From: Litsea cubeba
Lineage: Eukaryota > Streptophyta > Magnoliopsida > Laurales > Lauraceae
Length of the DNA stretch: 64,000 nucleotides
NCBI GenBank assembly: GCA_012931725.1
Contig: CM022953.1
Coordinates: 24,974,609 to 25,038,608 of the forward strand
Direction of reading: 5' to 3'
Shown here: positions 34,303 to 45,958 of the stretch, one piece after another
Layout of the letters: every line of letters starts with the position of its first letter
Numbering within the stretch: position 1 is the first letter of the stretch
The notes under the pieces: generated by a model
Told to the model about the DNA's origin: nothing
The model's input: only the letters and a program-made list of their open reading frames with translations
Database searches by the model: none
Program-made: the position numbers and the translations under genes

Positions 34303-35239
34303 ATGAATTCAAATACTTTCAATCCACTTGCGACCATCCTCAACCAGAACAAGTTGATGGGATCCAACTATGTAGACTGGAAAAGGAACCTGGATATTAT
34401 CTTGACATCTTCAAGTTGCAAATATGTCCTTCTAATACCCCCCCTTCCTGAGCCTGAGCTTGATGCACCACAGATTGTGAAAAACTTTTACACCAAGTGG
34501 ACCAAAAAGAATGAGATGGCCAGATGTTTTATTCAGGCATCCATGTCTACTGTTTTGCAAGAACAACATCAATCCTATAAGTCAGCATACGATATTATAT
34601 CGAACTTAGAGGAGATGTTTGCAGACCAGGTTAGGCCTGCTAGGCAGGCTGCTCTAAAAGTGCTGATGGAGACAAAGATGGCTGAGGGAACCCCAGTACA
34701 AAAAACATTTGTTACAAATGAAGTTGGCATTGAATGAGTTAGATGTACTGGGGACTGCGTTTGATACAGAAACACAGATCGACATTATCATTCAATCACT
34801 ACCTGACTCATTCAAACATTTCGAGATCAATTATAGTAAATTGGAAATGACCATAGCTGAGCTGTCTCGCCAGCTGGTAGTGTTTGAGGAAATCATGAAG
34901 AGAAGACCAACTGCCCTCATGACAGAAAAGTCATTTGCTAAGTCTAAGCCGAAAGGCAAAGACCGGGATAGCAAGAAAAAATCAGTCATCAAAGGTCCTA
35001 AGGTGGAGCATGGTTCCACTAGTGGTGTGGCCAAGGTCAAGGGTACAGGAGCAAAGGGAAAGTGTTTCCACTGTGGCATGACAGGACATTGGAGGAGGAA
35101 TTGTCCACGATTTCTGTCAAAGGAAAAGACCTCAGGTATGATTGAGTCATTTATTTCTGAAGATAGTTTTTCAACTAGTACTTCAGAATCTTGGTTTGTA
35201 GACTTCGGTGCAACTAATTACATCAGTAATATGTTGTAG
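34303..35239 (+). pseudogene. Copia A gag and start of protease, frameshifted
   Basis: It starts MNSNTFNPLATIL and carries the gag core GSNYVDWKRNLDIIL. A frameshift near 34700 separates the two readable halves (34303-34737 and 34709-35239). A complete CCHC zinc knuckle (CFHCGMTGHWRRNC) is present. The protease site reads DFGAT in place of the expected DSGAT, so the serine is lost, and the frame stops soon after. In the family, gag forms the particle and binds RNA. The sequence is close to the gag of copia B (48452-49399), so they are related lineages. Confidence 0.88.
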
Positions 35240-37923
35240 GAGTTACAGGTAACCAGGAGGATTAATGACGGAGAAATCAGTATTAACCTGGGATCGGAAG
35301 TCAGGGCAGAAGCAGTGTCAGTAGGAGTAGTAACTTAGTTATTTTCAAATATTAAGTTGATTTTTGTCAGATACATTATATGTACCATTTTAAGACGGAA
35401 TTTTAATTTTCTAGTATGATGAATAAGAGTTATTCTGTTACTTTTGGTAATTAAATCGTCTTAAAAAGGAGCGGTACTCTTATATATTCTGACAAGGTAA
35501 TCAATGGCTTTTATTTGTTAACTCCCACAATGTATGAGATACATGACGCTGATGCTAATAATAGACCATCATTAAAGAGGTAGTCACCTTCATCTAATCC
35601 AACAAATTTTGGCACCCAAGAGGCAAGGTCATATAAACCTAAACAGGATTGACAGGCTAGTGAAAGATGGTATCTTGCCTTCATTGGTGGTAGAATCAAT
35701 GCCTATCTACAAATCCTGTCTGGAAGGCAAAATGACCAAAAGACCCTTATTCATCTAAGGGCAGTCGGGCCAAAGATTTATTGGAGTTAGTGTTTACTGA
35801 TGTGTATGGACCCATAATAATAGAGCGAGAGATTGATACGAGTATTTTATCACTTTCACCGATGATTACTCGAGATATGGATACATATACCTTATGCACC
35901 GCAAGTCCGAGATTTTTGAATAGTTCAAAGAGTTTCGAGCGGAAGCGGAAAAGCAATTAGGTAAAAGTATAAATACTTTTTGATGAGATCGATGAGGCGA
36001 ATATCTCTCTGCTAAGTTTATGGGATACTTATCAGTAAATGGGATTTGATCCCAGTAGTCTGCTCCTGGTTTGCCTCAACAGAATGGAGTAGAAGAAAGA
36101 AGGAACAAGACTCTTTTACATATGATCAAGTCTATGATTGAGTTTCTAGGATTACCTATATTTTGGGATATGGAATCTGAAATATATATACTAAACCTCA
36201 TTCCATCTAAGTCTATACTTGAGACTTCCAGGGAGTTATGGACAGGGCGAAAGCCTAGTCTACAACATTTTTCAGGGTTGTCCGGCACACGTGCTGAAGG
36301 ATAAGACGGATTAGTTGGAATCGAAGTCGGAAGTATATATGTTTATATTCTATCCCAAAAGAAACTAAAGGATTGGTTGCTCTATAATCCCAGAGAGCAA
36401 AAAGTGCTTCGCAGCACCAATGCGGTTTTCTGGAGGGAGATTATAAGATTAACTGGAAATCTTTAGAAATGGTTATCTTGGAAGAAATTTAAGAAAGAAC
36501 AATTCCAAATCCAAGAATAACCAAACTTTAAGAAAATCCGCCCATATTTGACCCAGTAGTTACACCAGTGCCTTGTCGTAGTGGGAGTATTGTCAGGACC
36601 CTTGACAAGTTCTCGGTCTAGGGAAAGTCTTACAAGGCAATCCCGGTGTAACCGGAACAAGATCCTTATAACTATGATAAAGCAGTTAATGACATAGTTT
36701 TGGGACGTTGGTTAGATGCTATGAAAGCTGAGGTGGAGTCTTTGTACTCTAATCAGGTCTGGACACTTGTGGGCTTGCCTGCCAATAGCAAACCTATTGG
36801 GTGCAAGTGAGTCTGCAAAAGAAAATGAGAGCCAGATGGAAGAGTTCCATCCAGATACTCTTATCCATTGCGGTTCATCTCGGTGACGAGATTTGGCAAA
36901 TGGATGTCAAGACAGCGTCTCACGACGGCAATCTTGAGGAAAAACATCTATATGATGTAACCAGATGGTTCTATAGCTAATAACCAAGTGCGAAGAGTTT
37001 GCAGGCTGCATAAGTCCATTTATGGATTCAAGCAAATATCCCGAAACAGGAACATCCGTATTGATTAAGGAAATCAAGTCACTTGATTTTTATCAGAATC
37101 CGGATAAGTCATGTGTAAATGAAAAGTCAAGAACGCAGGGTAGTTTTTCTGGTATTATATGTCGACGACATCCTTCTCCTATGGAGTGATATAGGGATAT
37201 CGTCAACAGTAAAAGTTTTGGTTGGCTAAGACTTTTGATAATAAAGGACTTTGGAAAAGCCAGGTACATCCTAGGAATCAATTTCCATTGATACCGGAAA
37301 AATAGGATGATAGGCTTATCCCAATGATGTGTACATAGATAAGGTTCTGGTACGGTAAGCTAAGCTTTGTACTAGACCGGATATCTGTCACGCAATAGGC
37401 CTAGTCAGCAAATATCAGTCTAGCACAGGTTTTTATCATTGACTGTTGTAAGATGTGTTCTCGAATACTTGAGAAGGACTAGAGATCACATGTTGAGTTA
37501 TAGCAGTGATGAGTTGATTCCAGTTGGTTACATAGATACTGACTCCTAGTCAGATCAGGATTCCAGGAAATCAACTTCTGGGTATGTGTTTATGCTGTAA
37601 TTACTTGAGAAGCAATTACGGAAGCAGATTGACTCAAAAGATTCCTTATGGAATTTGAAGTGGTATTTTTGGCAGGACAGCCGATCACAGTTTACTGTGA
37701 TAACAGCAGGGCAGTCACTAAGTCCAAATAACCCAAGAGCCAAAAAGCATGTACAGAGGAAGTTATACATGGTCAGATAGATTGCGCTGAGAGGTGATGT
37801 ACGATCACCAAGATAGCCTCTGTAGACAATCTGGTAGATCCATTTACTAAGCCTTTGACTACCAAAGTCTTTGAGCTATATGTAAAAGGGATGTGCATAA
37901 GATGCAACTCTAACTGGCATTGA
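35240..37923 (+). pseudogene. Copia A pol remnant (integrase, reverse transcriptase, RNase H)
   Basis: Traces of all pol domains remain in many frames. An integrase end with LPQQNGVEERRNKTLLHM is at 36071-36304. An RT start near 36680 contains a TGA where KW is expected. A gap of roughly 25 codons precedes IWQMDVKTA. The catalytic YVDDILL is near 37160, and RNase H fragments near 37540 include SRKSTSGYVF. Stops and indels occur every few dozen codons. The protein cannot be made from this copy. Confidence 0.85.
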
Positions 37924-37938
37924 GCCCAAGTGGGAGAT
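37924..37938 (+). other. Copia A polypurine tract
   Basis: GCCCAAGTGGGAGAT directly before the 3' LTR TGTTAG. Confidence 0.85.
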
Positions 37939-39696
37939 TGTTAGTTTTATGGACTCAATCCAGTAGATGATATAATAAATTGATTAAATTCTTTATTTAT
38001 TCATATATTCATGCTTTCCTTTCATTAGATGAATGGTGATTTATTATATACTTGCACATAACCAATACGAATGACATGATGGTTCATGAGATGAACCGGG
38101 GTCCACAAGTATATTAGATGTAACACATGTGTATGGATGAGATCCACATACGGGAGACATGTGTGACAAATCTTATACTTAAATATCTTCACAACCAGTG
38201 ATGAGACTGGACATCTCATACTGACAAGGTTGCAGCACTTTGATCACTATGAGATAGTGTGATTTGTCTCGATCATCAGAATGGAAGATTCTGGATCATA
38301 GTATTGGTACATTGGATGTATTGAAGGACCATGAGAAGCACCTTATAAACACTGTCTTTATTTTAAGGTCTGCTCTCATAATTCCCTAGCAATAGGCTCT
38401 CAATCCTGAGACATTAATGAACTCAAGTTTCTATCTATTCATTTGCTTTGAGTCACCAATGAGTGAGGCCAACTGTAGGTCAACACCTCGGTGATTTGGG
38501 TACATGGTAGTAGAGCTGTGGGAACATTCAATAGTCAAGATGGAATCTATCTCTAATATCCCCTTGTGCCAATTAATGGATTTATCATTGGTAAGTGCGC
38601 ACCCATTCCGATTAAGAGTTAATTGGAAAGGTACCTATGATCAGTATAATTAATTGGGGCTCAAGGATAATAAGATATGGATCTAGTTTGGAAGACAGGT
38701 CCAATTGATCCATGGATATTGATAAAGGGGCCTACTTGTGGTAATGAGGAAGTTTAGGGTCTTCTATGTAATATTCCTAAGACTGGAGTTCAATTGCATT
38801 TATATAGTGGAGTTATTTGCAATTAACTGTGGGCCCGGATTACACATGAGATGTGGGGTCACGAGTCCCAGTTGGAGCCAGCTTTCTAAGGAATCCCTAG
38901 TGGTCCCCACGCTAGCCCAATTATTAGAAAGTATCTAATTCTAGTTGAACTCTAAAAGGAAAGTTACTATTTTTATTTGAAGTGAGACTTCTAATAGTGG
39001 TAATAGTAGACTTACTAATTTTAATAGAAGTAAGACTTCTATTTTAATTAGAAAGGAATTAGAAAGTTACTAATCATATTTGAAGTGAGACTTCTAATTA
39101 TGATATGGTAAGTTACTAATTATTGTGGAAGTAAGACTTCTATTATAATTAGCAAAGAGGAGGCAACTTGAAAAAGCTATAAATAAGAGGAGAGGATGCC
39201 TTGGACGTCCATGCTTGCTCCTTCCATTGGGATTCACGCCCAAGGCTCTCTAAGTGCAAGTGTTGCACGAGCTCTTCTCCTCTTCCCTCTTCTAGTTCTC
39301 TTTCTAGTTCCTCCCTAGAGTTCCTAGTAGTTTTCTCTTGGAGATCCCACCATCTTCTTGAGAAAAGGAGAATCTGATACGGGTCATAGCGTGGAAGATC
39401 AAGAGGTCTTGGAGATCCTTATTTGATTAGTGAAAGCGTTTCATCATCAAAGAAAGACGCAACTCCTCCATTAGAGCACAACCGAGCTCCAAAGGTATAA
39501 TCCACTTCCTTGCATGTTGTAGATTTATTAGTTGCTGGTTCTATCTTATAGATAAACTGTTCTACTGATCATGATGACAGAGATTGAGGACATAGATCTT
39601 GGATTGGGTTTTATAGCCTTGTGGATAGTTGATCCCTGCGTCAAGTGGGTCAAAAGTTTTTGAAACCTATCCTAGAGGCCCACCCTATTTCCAACA
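37939..39696 (+). repeat. Copia A 3' LTR
   Basis: 1758 bp, almost identical to the 5' LTR. It ends CCAACA, followed by GATTTC. Confidence 0.95.
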
Positions 39697-40398
39697 GATT
39701 TCAAACTTCAAAATTTAAAAAAAAAAAGGCTGTAACACACCAACGACGGCTGTCAAATTGAAAGCCATAAAGCTTATTCAAGAACAAACTCATTAGCACA
39801 TCACCTGAATATGCAAGATATAAAACCGCATAAGAATAAAAACACTGACCATGTACATAGAAGGCCGGAATCAATAATTCCCCAATTGGACGCCCACAAG
39901 ATACTAATGACAATAAATAGACCATGTACATAGACTCTAATCCTTGTCCACTTTACATTTCTAATCTCATTGACTGAGCCATTTCAAAAAAATAAATAAT
40001 TCCCCAATTGGACGCCCACAAGATAACATGCCCCAATATCCTGATCAAAACAATGAATAATTCATTTAAAGAAATTATATGGGTGAAATTCTAATTATAC
40101 AACTTGAGCATGCTATACTTGAACTGGCATCCAGTAAGCACTATTAAAAATCACAGAAACTGAATAATAGCACAAAAGACATGCACACTAATGTCATGCA
40201 GATGTACATGTTGTATCAGATACATTATTATGATACCACCAGGTACAGTCACCAACCTTCCCTATTTCATCATTCATGTACCAATATTATTTGCAATCCA
40301 AGAACTGCTAAAATGAAAGGGACTTATGAAATTCAACTTATACATGGTATCAGTTTATACAAAGTTTAAACTAAACTAAACCGGTATCAGTCACCAAC
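39697..40398. other. Intron-like sequence with a small duplication
   Basis: A ~30-bp segment containing CCCCAATTGGACGCCCACAA occurs at 39886 and again at 39997. GACCATGTACATAG occurs at 39847 and 39922. No supported gene. Confidence 0.45.
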
Positions 40399-40490
40399 CT
40401 GATAATCAACACCTGTTGTGGAAACAAATCGACCAAGTCCAAGCAAGATTAGTGGACTTATATATTGAATTGCGCGCAGCTTTCCAATTC
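40399..40490 (-). other. Captured exon resembling PIG-W/GWT1
   Basis: The acceptor TTTCCTCCTAG and donor TATCAG|GTTGGTGA bound 92 bp with an open frame containing SPLILLGLGRF and ending in TTGVDYQ. PIG-W/GWT1, the ER enzyme that acylates inositol during GPI-anchor synthesis, has a hydrophobic segment followed by (G)xxYQ and then EYGVHWNFFF at this place. I did not find the following exon in the window. The match is from memory over 30 residues, so it is moderate. Confidence 0.45.
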
Positions 40491-41526
40491 CTAGGAGGAA
40501 ATATAAAAATTTAATTTCATAACATAGTAAAAGAGTACATTCATGCAAACAATATATTGAAACACTTCTCTGTCAAAAAATGAAAGGTATATGCAAACAA
40601 TGAAAGGTATCAAACATTTATTACCATTATGAAAAGACAATTTATACACACACATCTGATGGTTAAATCATAACACCATCTATCTGAGGAAATATCTTTT
40701 TCATTTATCGAAGCACTTCTCTGTCAAAAAATAAATAAATAAATTTTAGAAGTTCATTAAAAAAGAGGTCATATGAAGATATGATTGGTGCACTTGGTCA
40801 TATAATGACAAATGAGTTATTAGAGAGTGGTCTTCTTGCTTCCAGAAAAATGAGATTTCTGGTTTGGGGAAAGAAGAGCGCATTCCATAAGTAATCTTGA
40901 GTTTCTTTTGATTTTCCTTTTCTTGCCTCCTCTATTTCACTCCCAAAATTTTTTTCACACTTCCTTTGCTATGATTTCAGGGTCAAGAGAGTTCATTGAC
41001 TATGATTTTGAGGACAAGGATTCTCAAATTGCGGAATGAATGAAGGAACGGGCTGGAAAACATGGGCCCTGCAGCTGGTTGTTGGCCAGTTATGGGGCCC
41101 TTTGTGAAGTCTTTTTAAACTCTTCCCTACCCCATTTATTCCATGCTTATAAAGGGATTTAAACACTGATCATTTCTAGCACATATATAAACAACACCAC
41201 CATTTTCTATTTCAGTAAAACTATACCATATGACAGAGTTCCATTTACAACATTCTAATGCAAGAGGCTTAAAAATAATAAGTTGAAATCAAAAGTATAG
41301 GTCAATTCATAACCACAACATGCATAAGGATTATAGCTTATACTTGCCTTTAATAAGCTTTCACACACTCAATTCTCTCAAAGAGCACAGCCATGCAAAA
41401 AACCCCAATCTCAAAACCTAACCAAGATATTTGTGCAAAGAAGAAGGTAAGATGCCATGCATGACTGAAATGGGTCTCCTTGACTCATTAGTAAAACAAA
41501 ATCCAGAGAAAACATGAGTTTCTCAC
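40491..41526. other. Intron-like sequence
   Basis: AT-rich, no supported exon. Confidence 0.4.
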
Positions 41527-41730
41527 CTGTTGTAGCAATTGGTTGAATGAAAGGAAGCTCTTGTCAAGAAAATAATATTGATGGGTAGAGAGGGTGAAGG
41601 GGAAGATTCATTTAATATTGAAAACAAATGATGCAAGATAGAGAATAAAGGATGCCTCTTACTGTTGAAGTTTTGCAATGAGCTTCACATGGTCCCAGCT
41701 TTCCCTGGGAGTGTCTGAACAAATATTTGC
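41527..41730 (-). other. Captured exons C and D of an unrecognised gene
   Basis: Exon C (41730-41663) has acceptor TATTGCCAG and donor CAACA|GTAAGAG. It reads ANICSDTPRESWDHVKLIAK. A tentative exon D of ~31 bp (41557-41527) has donor CAACAG|GTGAGA and would restore phase 0. C follows exon B (41874-42050) in frame. The gene was not identified. Confidence 0.45.
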
Positions 41731-41873
41731 CTGGCAATATGTATCAGATCAAAGAAAAATCAATTAAAATATCAAATATAACTTGCTGATCAAGGGGAAA
41801 CAAAGGATCAGATAACTTAATCTATAAGCATCAACCATTTCATTTAACAATGTCGAAGCTGTATTACTGTTAC

Positions 41874-42050
41874 CTCTAAAATGTCATCCATTGTCAATTC
41901 AGCATATTCTACAAGGGCTTGTAGGCTGTCAGATTCAAGGGCTCGCCTTCTTTCTGTGTGTATATGATCTCTTTGGTTGTTCAGGACTTCATCAAATTCA
42001 AATAATGTGGACTCTGGTAAATGATGGATAAAAAGGATATCAATTTCTTC
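41874..42050 (-). other. Captured exon B of an unrecognised gene
   Basis: 177 bp, 59 codons, open, between acceptor CTTAAATTAG and donor TTAGAG|GTAACA. It reads FIHHLPESTLFEFDEVL and later ESDSLQALVEYAELTMDDIL. Composition and clean splice sites are those of a real protein exon. It joins exon C in phase 0. Confidence 0.5.
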
Positions 42051-42280
42051 CTAATTTAAGAAATCAAACAGTACAAATTGCTTGTTGTAGAAAAATTCAA
42101 AATATACCTGAAGGTTCTCATTACAATTGTTTCATGATTTCCTGGTTGCTAATTCGTTTTCCTAATTCATTCTCCAAAATAGCAAATCATCCACCAAACC
42201 TTTCAAATTACAACTAAAACAAACAGGCAATAATTCACAAAACCCAATTCAAAGCCCCAAAATAGAAGGCGAGATCTCAC

Positions 42281-42700
42281 TGTAATATGCCGTCGGTGTT
42301 GGAAGGGAACCATGGCCAGCTTTAACCTTCTCAAGAGCTTCAAACAAAGCCTTCTCATCGGGAGGGCACAGTGGAGAGCGAGAGGGAGAGGAAGGGAGGG
42401 AGAGAGAGAGAGGGAAGGGGAGGGGGAGAGGGAGAGGGAGAGAGAACTAGGGGCGGCTCCGGCGTAGGGAGGGAGAGAGAAAGAACCGATGGCGGCTCCG
42501 GCGCGCGGGAGGGCATAGTGTAGAGAGGGAGGGAGAGGGAGGGAGGGAGGGAGAACCGGTGGCGGCTCCGGCGCAGGCGGGCTCCGGCGGTGGCAGGGCT
42601 GGTGCTGCGGGACGGCACAGTTTGGGCGCGGGAGGGCAGAGAGCAGGAGGTGAAAAAAATGTGGGAAGGAACCACCGAAGAAGAAGTGGGGTTCGGGTGA
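42281..42700 (-). other. Possible first exon and CT-rich leader of the captured gene
   Basis: 42360-42281 reads DEKALFEALEKVKAGHG and ends at donor TTACA|GTGAGA. Its phase does not fit exon B directly, so an exon is missed or the frame is wrong. Upstream (42361-42700) is GC-rich and, on the minus strand, CT-repeat rich, like a plant 5' leader and promoter. Confidence 0.35.
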
Positions 42701-42749
42701 ATGTTATAAAAGGTCTTTAGCGACCGTGAGAGAGCAGATTGAGTGAGAG

Positions 42750-43094
42750 AAGACCAGGAGAGAGAGTGAAAAGAGGCATTTTGGTGGCGGGAGAAGGAAA
42801 AAAAGGTGAGAAATTAGAGTTTTTCCAAAGCTTTAAACCATTGCTGAACAAGGTTACCACTTGCAACGCTAAATGCGTAGCTACTACACTTAAAAAACTT
42901 AAAAAAATATTTTTAATAAATATTAAGTTCGAAAAAATTATCAGCAATGCTTACAAGCGTCGTTGATAATGTCCTGATTACATCCTACCAAAACTGAGTT
43001 GCTACGCTTTAAAGCGTTGCCAATAATGTGTATTTGCAACTCTTCGAAAGCATTGCAAATAAAAAAGTCACAAAAAGACTCATCTGTTGTAGTG
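42750..43094. mobile_element. CACTA right terminus with subterminal repeats
   Basis: It ends TTGTAGTG. Four diverged copies of a GCAACGCTTT...AGCGTTGC type motif lie near 42860, 42940, 43002 and 43035. One contains the perfect 14-bp palindrome ACGCTTTAAAGCGT (43004-43017). Clustered subterminal repeats of this type are where CACTA transposase binds. Confidence 0.7.
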
Positions 43095-43392
43095 GACTAA
43101 TGATTTTATACAACTCATTTGTTAAAGCAATAAGACGAGACTTGTCCGCAGAGCTTGCATTTTCAGTTTTAGGCACCAACACGATAAAAGTGTTTTTGAG
43201 TTGCTTTAACATAGATCCATGAGTGAAAAAATCCATAATACTAGCACACACATCCTTGCCTATGATTGGCCAGCACACTTTGAAAAAATGAGCACTAAAT
43301 CCATCAGGACCAGGGGCCTTATTAGGATTAGCCGCTTCAACCACATCCTCAATTTCATCAAAAGTAACCGGATGCATAAGATCTAACACATC
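43095..43392 (-). pseudogene. LINE A reverse transcriptase, N-terminal segment
   Basis: It reads FDEIEDVVEAANPNKAPGPD, then NTFIVLVPKTENASS, RLIALTNELYKIIS, and stops at the CACTA junction. These are the first RT motifs of plant L1 elements. They are the exact missing front of the block ending at 27014. On its other side the copia B LTR begins at 43393. Confidence 0.9.
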
Positions 43393-45416
43393 TGAAAGAA
43401 ACTGCGATTCAGATCTGGACATCACTAAAGAAGGACATCCATGGCTGATTTGTAACATAACAGATTTTAAAAAATCTGATCTGGGCAGCATAAATCAGCC
43501 ATATAGATCGCATAAAAACTCCATAGTTTCATGACCAACAAGTGTATAATTAAAGGATATTTAAGAAGACTATTACCTTGATGATGTGTAGACTTCAAAT
43601 CTCTGAAATAAAAGATCCAAAGGGCTGAACTCAGACTTGCAATTAGCAAACAACTTGCTGGAATTTTCTGCAGTAGAATTGCCTTTGATCTTCTTCTCTA
43701 TTTCATTTCCAAATCTGATTGGCTAAGATGGTGGGATCTTAATCTAGATTTCTAGATGGGTTTTGAAAACTTTTTTTTTCTATGGATAAAATCTCAGACC
43801 TGAAACTCTCTTCAATGAAGAAGAAGAGGGCTGGACGTGTGGAATGATGGATCTTTTTGTATTGGACGTCCAAGGGGGGGGGGGTTCCTCTTTTATAGAA
43901 AACTTTGGGATTCCTTTCCTTAATGGTTATCTCTTCTAATTCTCATAGATGTCCTAAAAGGAAAGTATAATCTAAAGATTTATTTTCTTTTAGAAACACT
44001 CCAATTAGAAAAGAAAACTAAAGGAACATCCCACAAACTTTGGAAATTAGTAATCCTAGTTGCACAACACTTTCTAATTTAAGTTTCTAATTCAAAAAGG
44101 AAACTTTACTATATGAATACTAATCCAAAGAGGAGTCCAACCTTCCAAGTAGAGAGACCTACTCAAAGTTGGAACCTCACCTATGGAATTCCCATTATGG
44201 ACATCCCACATAATAATGCACATCATGGCCCACAAATAATTTATCTAGAATTAAATTCAAGTATGCCATCAAATGCCTATTTGAATTTAAACTTAAAATT
44301 ATTTTTCCACTAAAATAATTCATTCAAATGTCATCTAAACAATTTAGGAAACCATGACAATCTAGGAAAGTGACTAGAGAATGGACCAAAAGACGTATTT
44401 GCCCTTGGCTCCCAAAATGACCAAAATGCCCATGCTAAACCCATAGCAACATTAAGACTATTTTAACCTTAACTCATTCCACTAAAAAGTTATGGTTGAA
44501 CTCTAGGGACAAATATTTAATATGATATTAAGTTAGTCAGAAAGTGACAGTTGTCTTCGACCTACTAAGTAAAATGACCTAAATGCCCCTCTATGTAACA
44601 TCCATAATCAAGTCAGGTTATCAGATGTACTATCAACCTTCTTGATTACATCTAAACCTTAGAACTTCATATCCTTGACTTAATCATCATCCAGATATCA
44701 TTCTCTTGGCCCAGGGAGCGACCCACAAGTTCAATATCCATATGGAACATCCATATACTAAGATCTTAGATTTTGATGATTAATCGGATAATTCTAAGGG
44801 GACGATCATTCCATCATTAGATGGCATAGATTCTTTATTGCATCTGCACGTCCCAACTGATCAAGTTCGAGTACCAAAAACACAAAGTTGTTGACCCATG
44901 AAAAGAATCTCACCCACCGTGAATTAAAGCATAAGAACTTGACTTCGTCAGTTCATCCACAAATGCTTAAGATTAAGAGCACTGGTCACTCAGTAGCATG
45001 AGGTGACTTGATCTCTCTCAGTGATAGTACTATTTTAGAGATCACACCTACAATGATCATGTTCAATGCATTGCATATGCACTAATGAGATAAATCCGGG
45101 AAAGTCCTCCCATGACTTAGGTAAGTCATCCTGAATACAGGAGAGTCTCTCACTATAACTTATACCAAGATGAAGTGCCCAACTCCATCTCTCAGTTATG
45201 AACAAATATGTTGTTTCCAGTGTCCATGAATCAGACCTATCTGTGTGTAGACACTACACACCTAATTCATTTACTAGAAACAATGGGCCTTACACAACCA
45301 TACATATATACATGTTTAAAGAGAAAAGAGTCATTCCATTAAATAACCAGTAAATATCCAGTAACAAAAGATGAGAGTACAGCTAGTGGGCTTTAAGACA
45401 TACACCAATCCCAACA
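43393..45416 (-). repeat. Copia B 3' LTR (2024 bp)
   Basis: On the minus strand it begins TGTTGGGATTGG and ends TTTCTTTCA. The minus-strand TATA box TATAAAAG is at 43890-43897, with a poly-G/C run beside it. Confidence 0.9.
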
Positions 45417-45431
45417 AACTCCCACTTGCAC
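45417..45431 (-). other. Copia B polypurine tract
   Basis: GTGCAAGTGGGAGTT on the minus strand abuts the LTR start. It is nearly the same core (CAAGTGGGAG) as in copia A. Confidence 0.8.
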
Positions 45432-45958
45432 TAAAGATCACTACTTCCTAACCTAACACCCATAGACTCAACATGAGAAGTAAAGACTTTCTCAGTAAGA
45501 GTCTTAGTGAATGGGTCAGCTAAGTTATTTGCTGAGGCAATTTGCTCCACCACTATTTCTCCATCCTGAATGAATTCCCGGATCAAGTGGTACTTTCTCT
45601 GAATGTGCTTGCCTTTCTTGTGATTCCTGCGCTCTTTGCACTGTGCTACAGCACTAGTGGTATCGCAGTACATGACAATCGGTTTCTGTACTGCAGGAAC
45701 AACTCCCAATTCCAATAGGAATTTTCTGAGCCATACTGCTTCCTTCGTAGCTTCCGATGCCGCCACATACTCTGCTTCCATGGTAGAATCAGCAGTACAT
45801 GATTGCTTGACACTCCTCCATGATATAGCCCCTCCTGATAGAGTAAAGACGTATCCTGAAGTAGACTTTCTGGCATCTCTATCAGATTGGAAATCAGAGT
45901 CTGTATACGCCAAAGGCGTTAGATCATCTGCTCGAAATGTTAGCATATAATCTTTCAT
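45431..45958 (-). pseudogene. Copia B RNase H
   Basis: Contains YTDSDFQSDRDARKSTSGY, a classical copia RNase H start, then MEAEYVAASEATKEAVWLRK and ADPFTKTL at the end. The domain is complete but in a different frame from the reverse transcriptase upstream, so a frameshift lies near 45960. Confidence 0.9.

Larger units (their letters stand above)
30786..39696 (+). mobile_element. Ty1/copia element A, full-length but coding-dead
   Basis: LTRs of 1758 bp each (30786-32543 and 37939-39696), initiator-Met-type primer site, gag, degenerate pol and polypurine tract are all present. GATTTC stands on both sides (30779-30784 and 39697-39702), with one extra T before the 5' LTR. By eye the LTRs differ by only four substitutions and two 1-base indels. 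The pol frame is nevertheless destroyed throughout. Confidence 0.92.
27015..43094. mobile_element. 16-kb CACTA-like insertion in LINE A carrying host-like exons
   Basis: GAC flanks the block on both sides (27012-27014 and 43095-43097). Removing the block plus one GAC restores the LINE frame exactly, joining ..YKIIS to RILVNRL... The right end reads CATCTGTTGTAGTG, the inverse of CACTACAACAGATG, a CACTA-type terminus. A 3-bp duplication is also what CACTA elements make. The left end lacks the matching inverted repeat. It begins GTCATCTTGATCC inside a possible exon, so it is probably truncated. No CACTA transposase was recognised. Contents: minus-strand exons, a truncated LINE and a young copia. 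Confidence 0.62.

Noticed and set aside
42355..42675. 106-codon Ser/Pro/Leu-rich minus-strand open frame
   Set aside because: It translates CT-rich simple sequence and is not in the frame of the protein-like stretch DEKALFEALEKVKAGHG.
44113..44313. 66-codon open frame in the copia B LTR, also at 63178-63378
   Set aside because: The two copies exist because they lie in the two LTRs of one element. No domain, and no reason to think it is translated.
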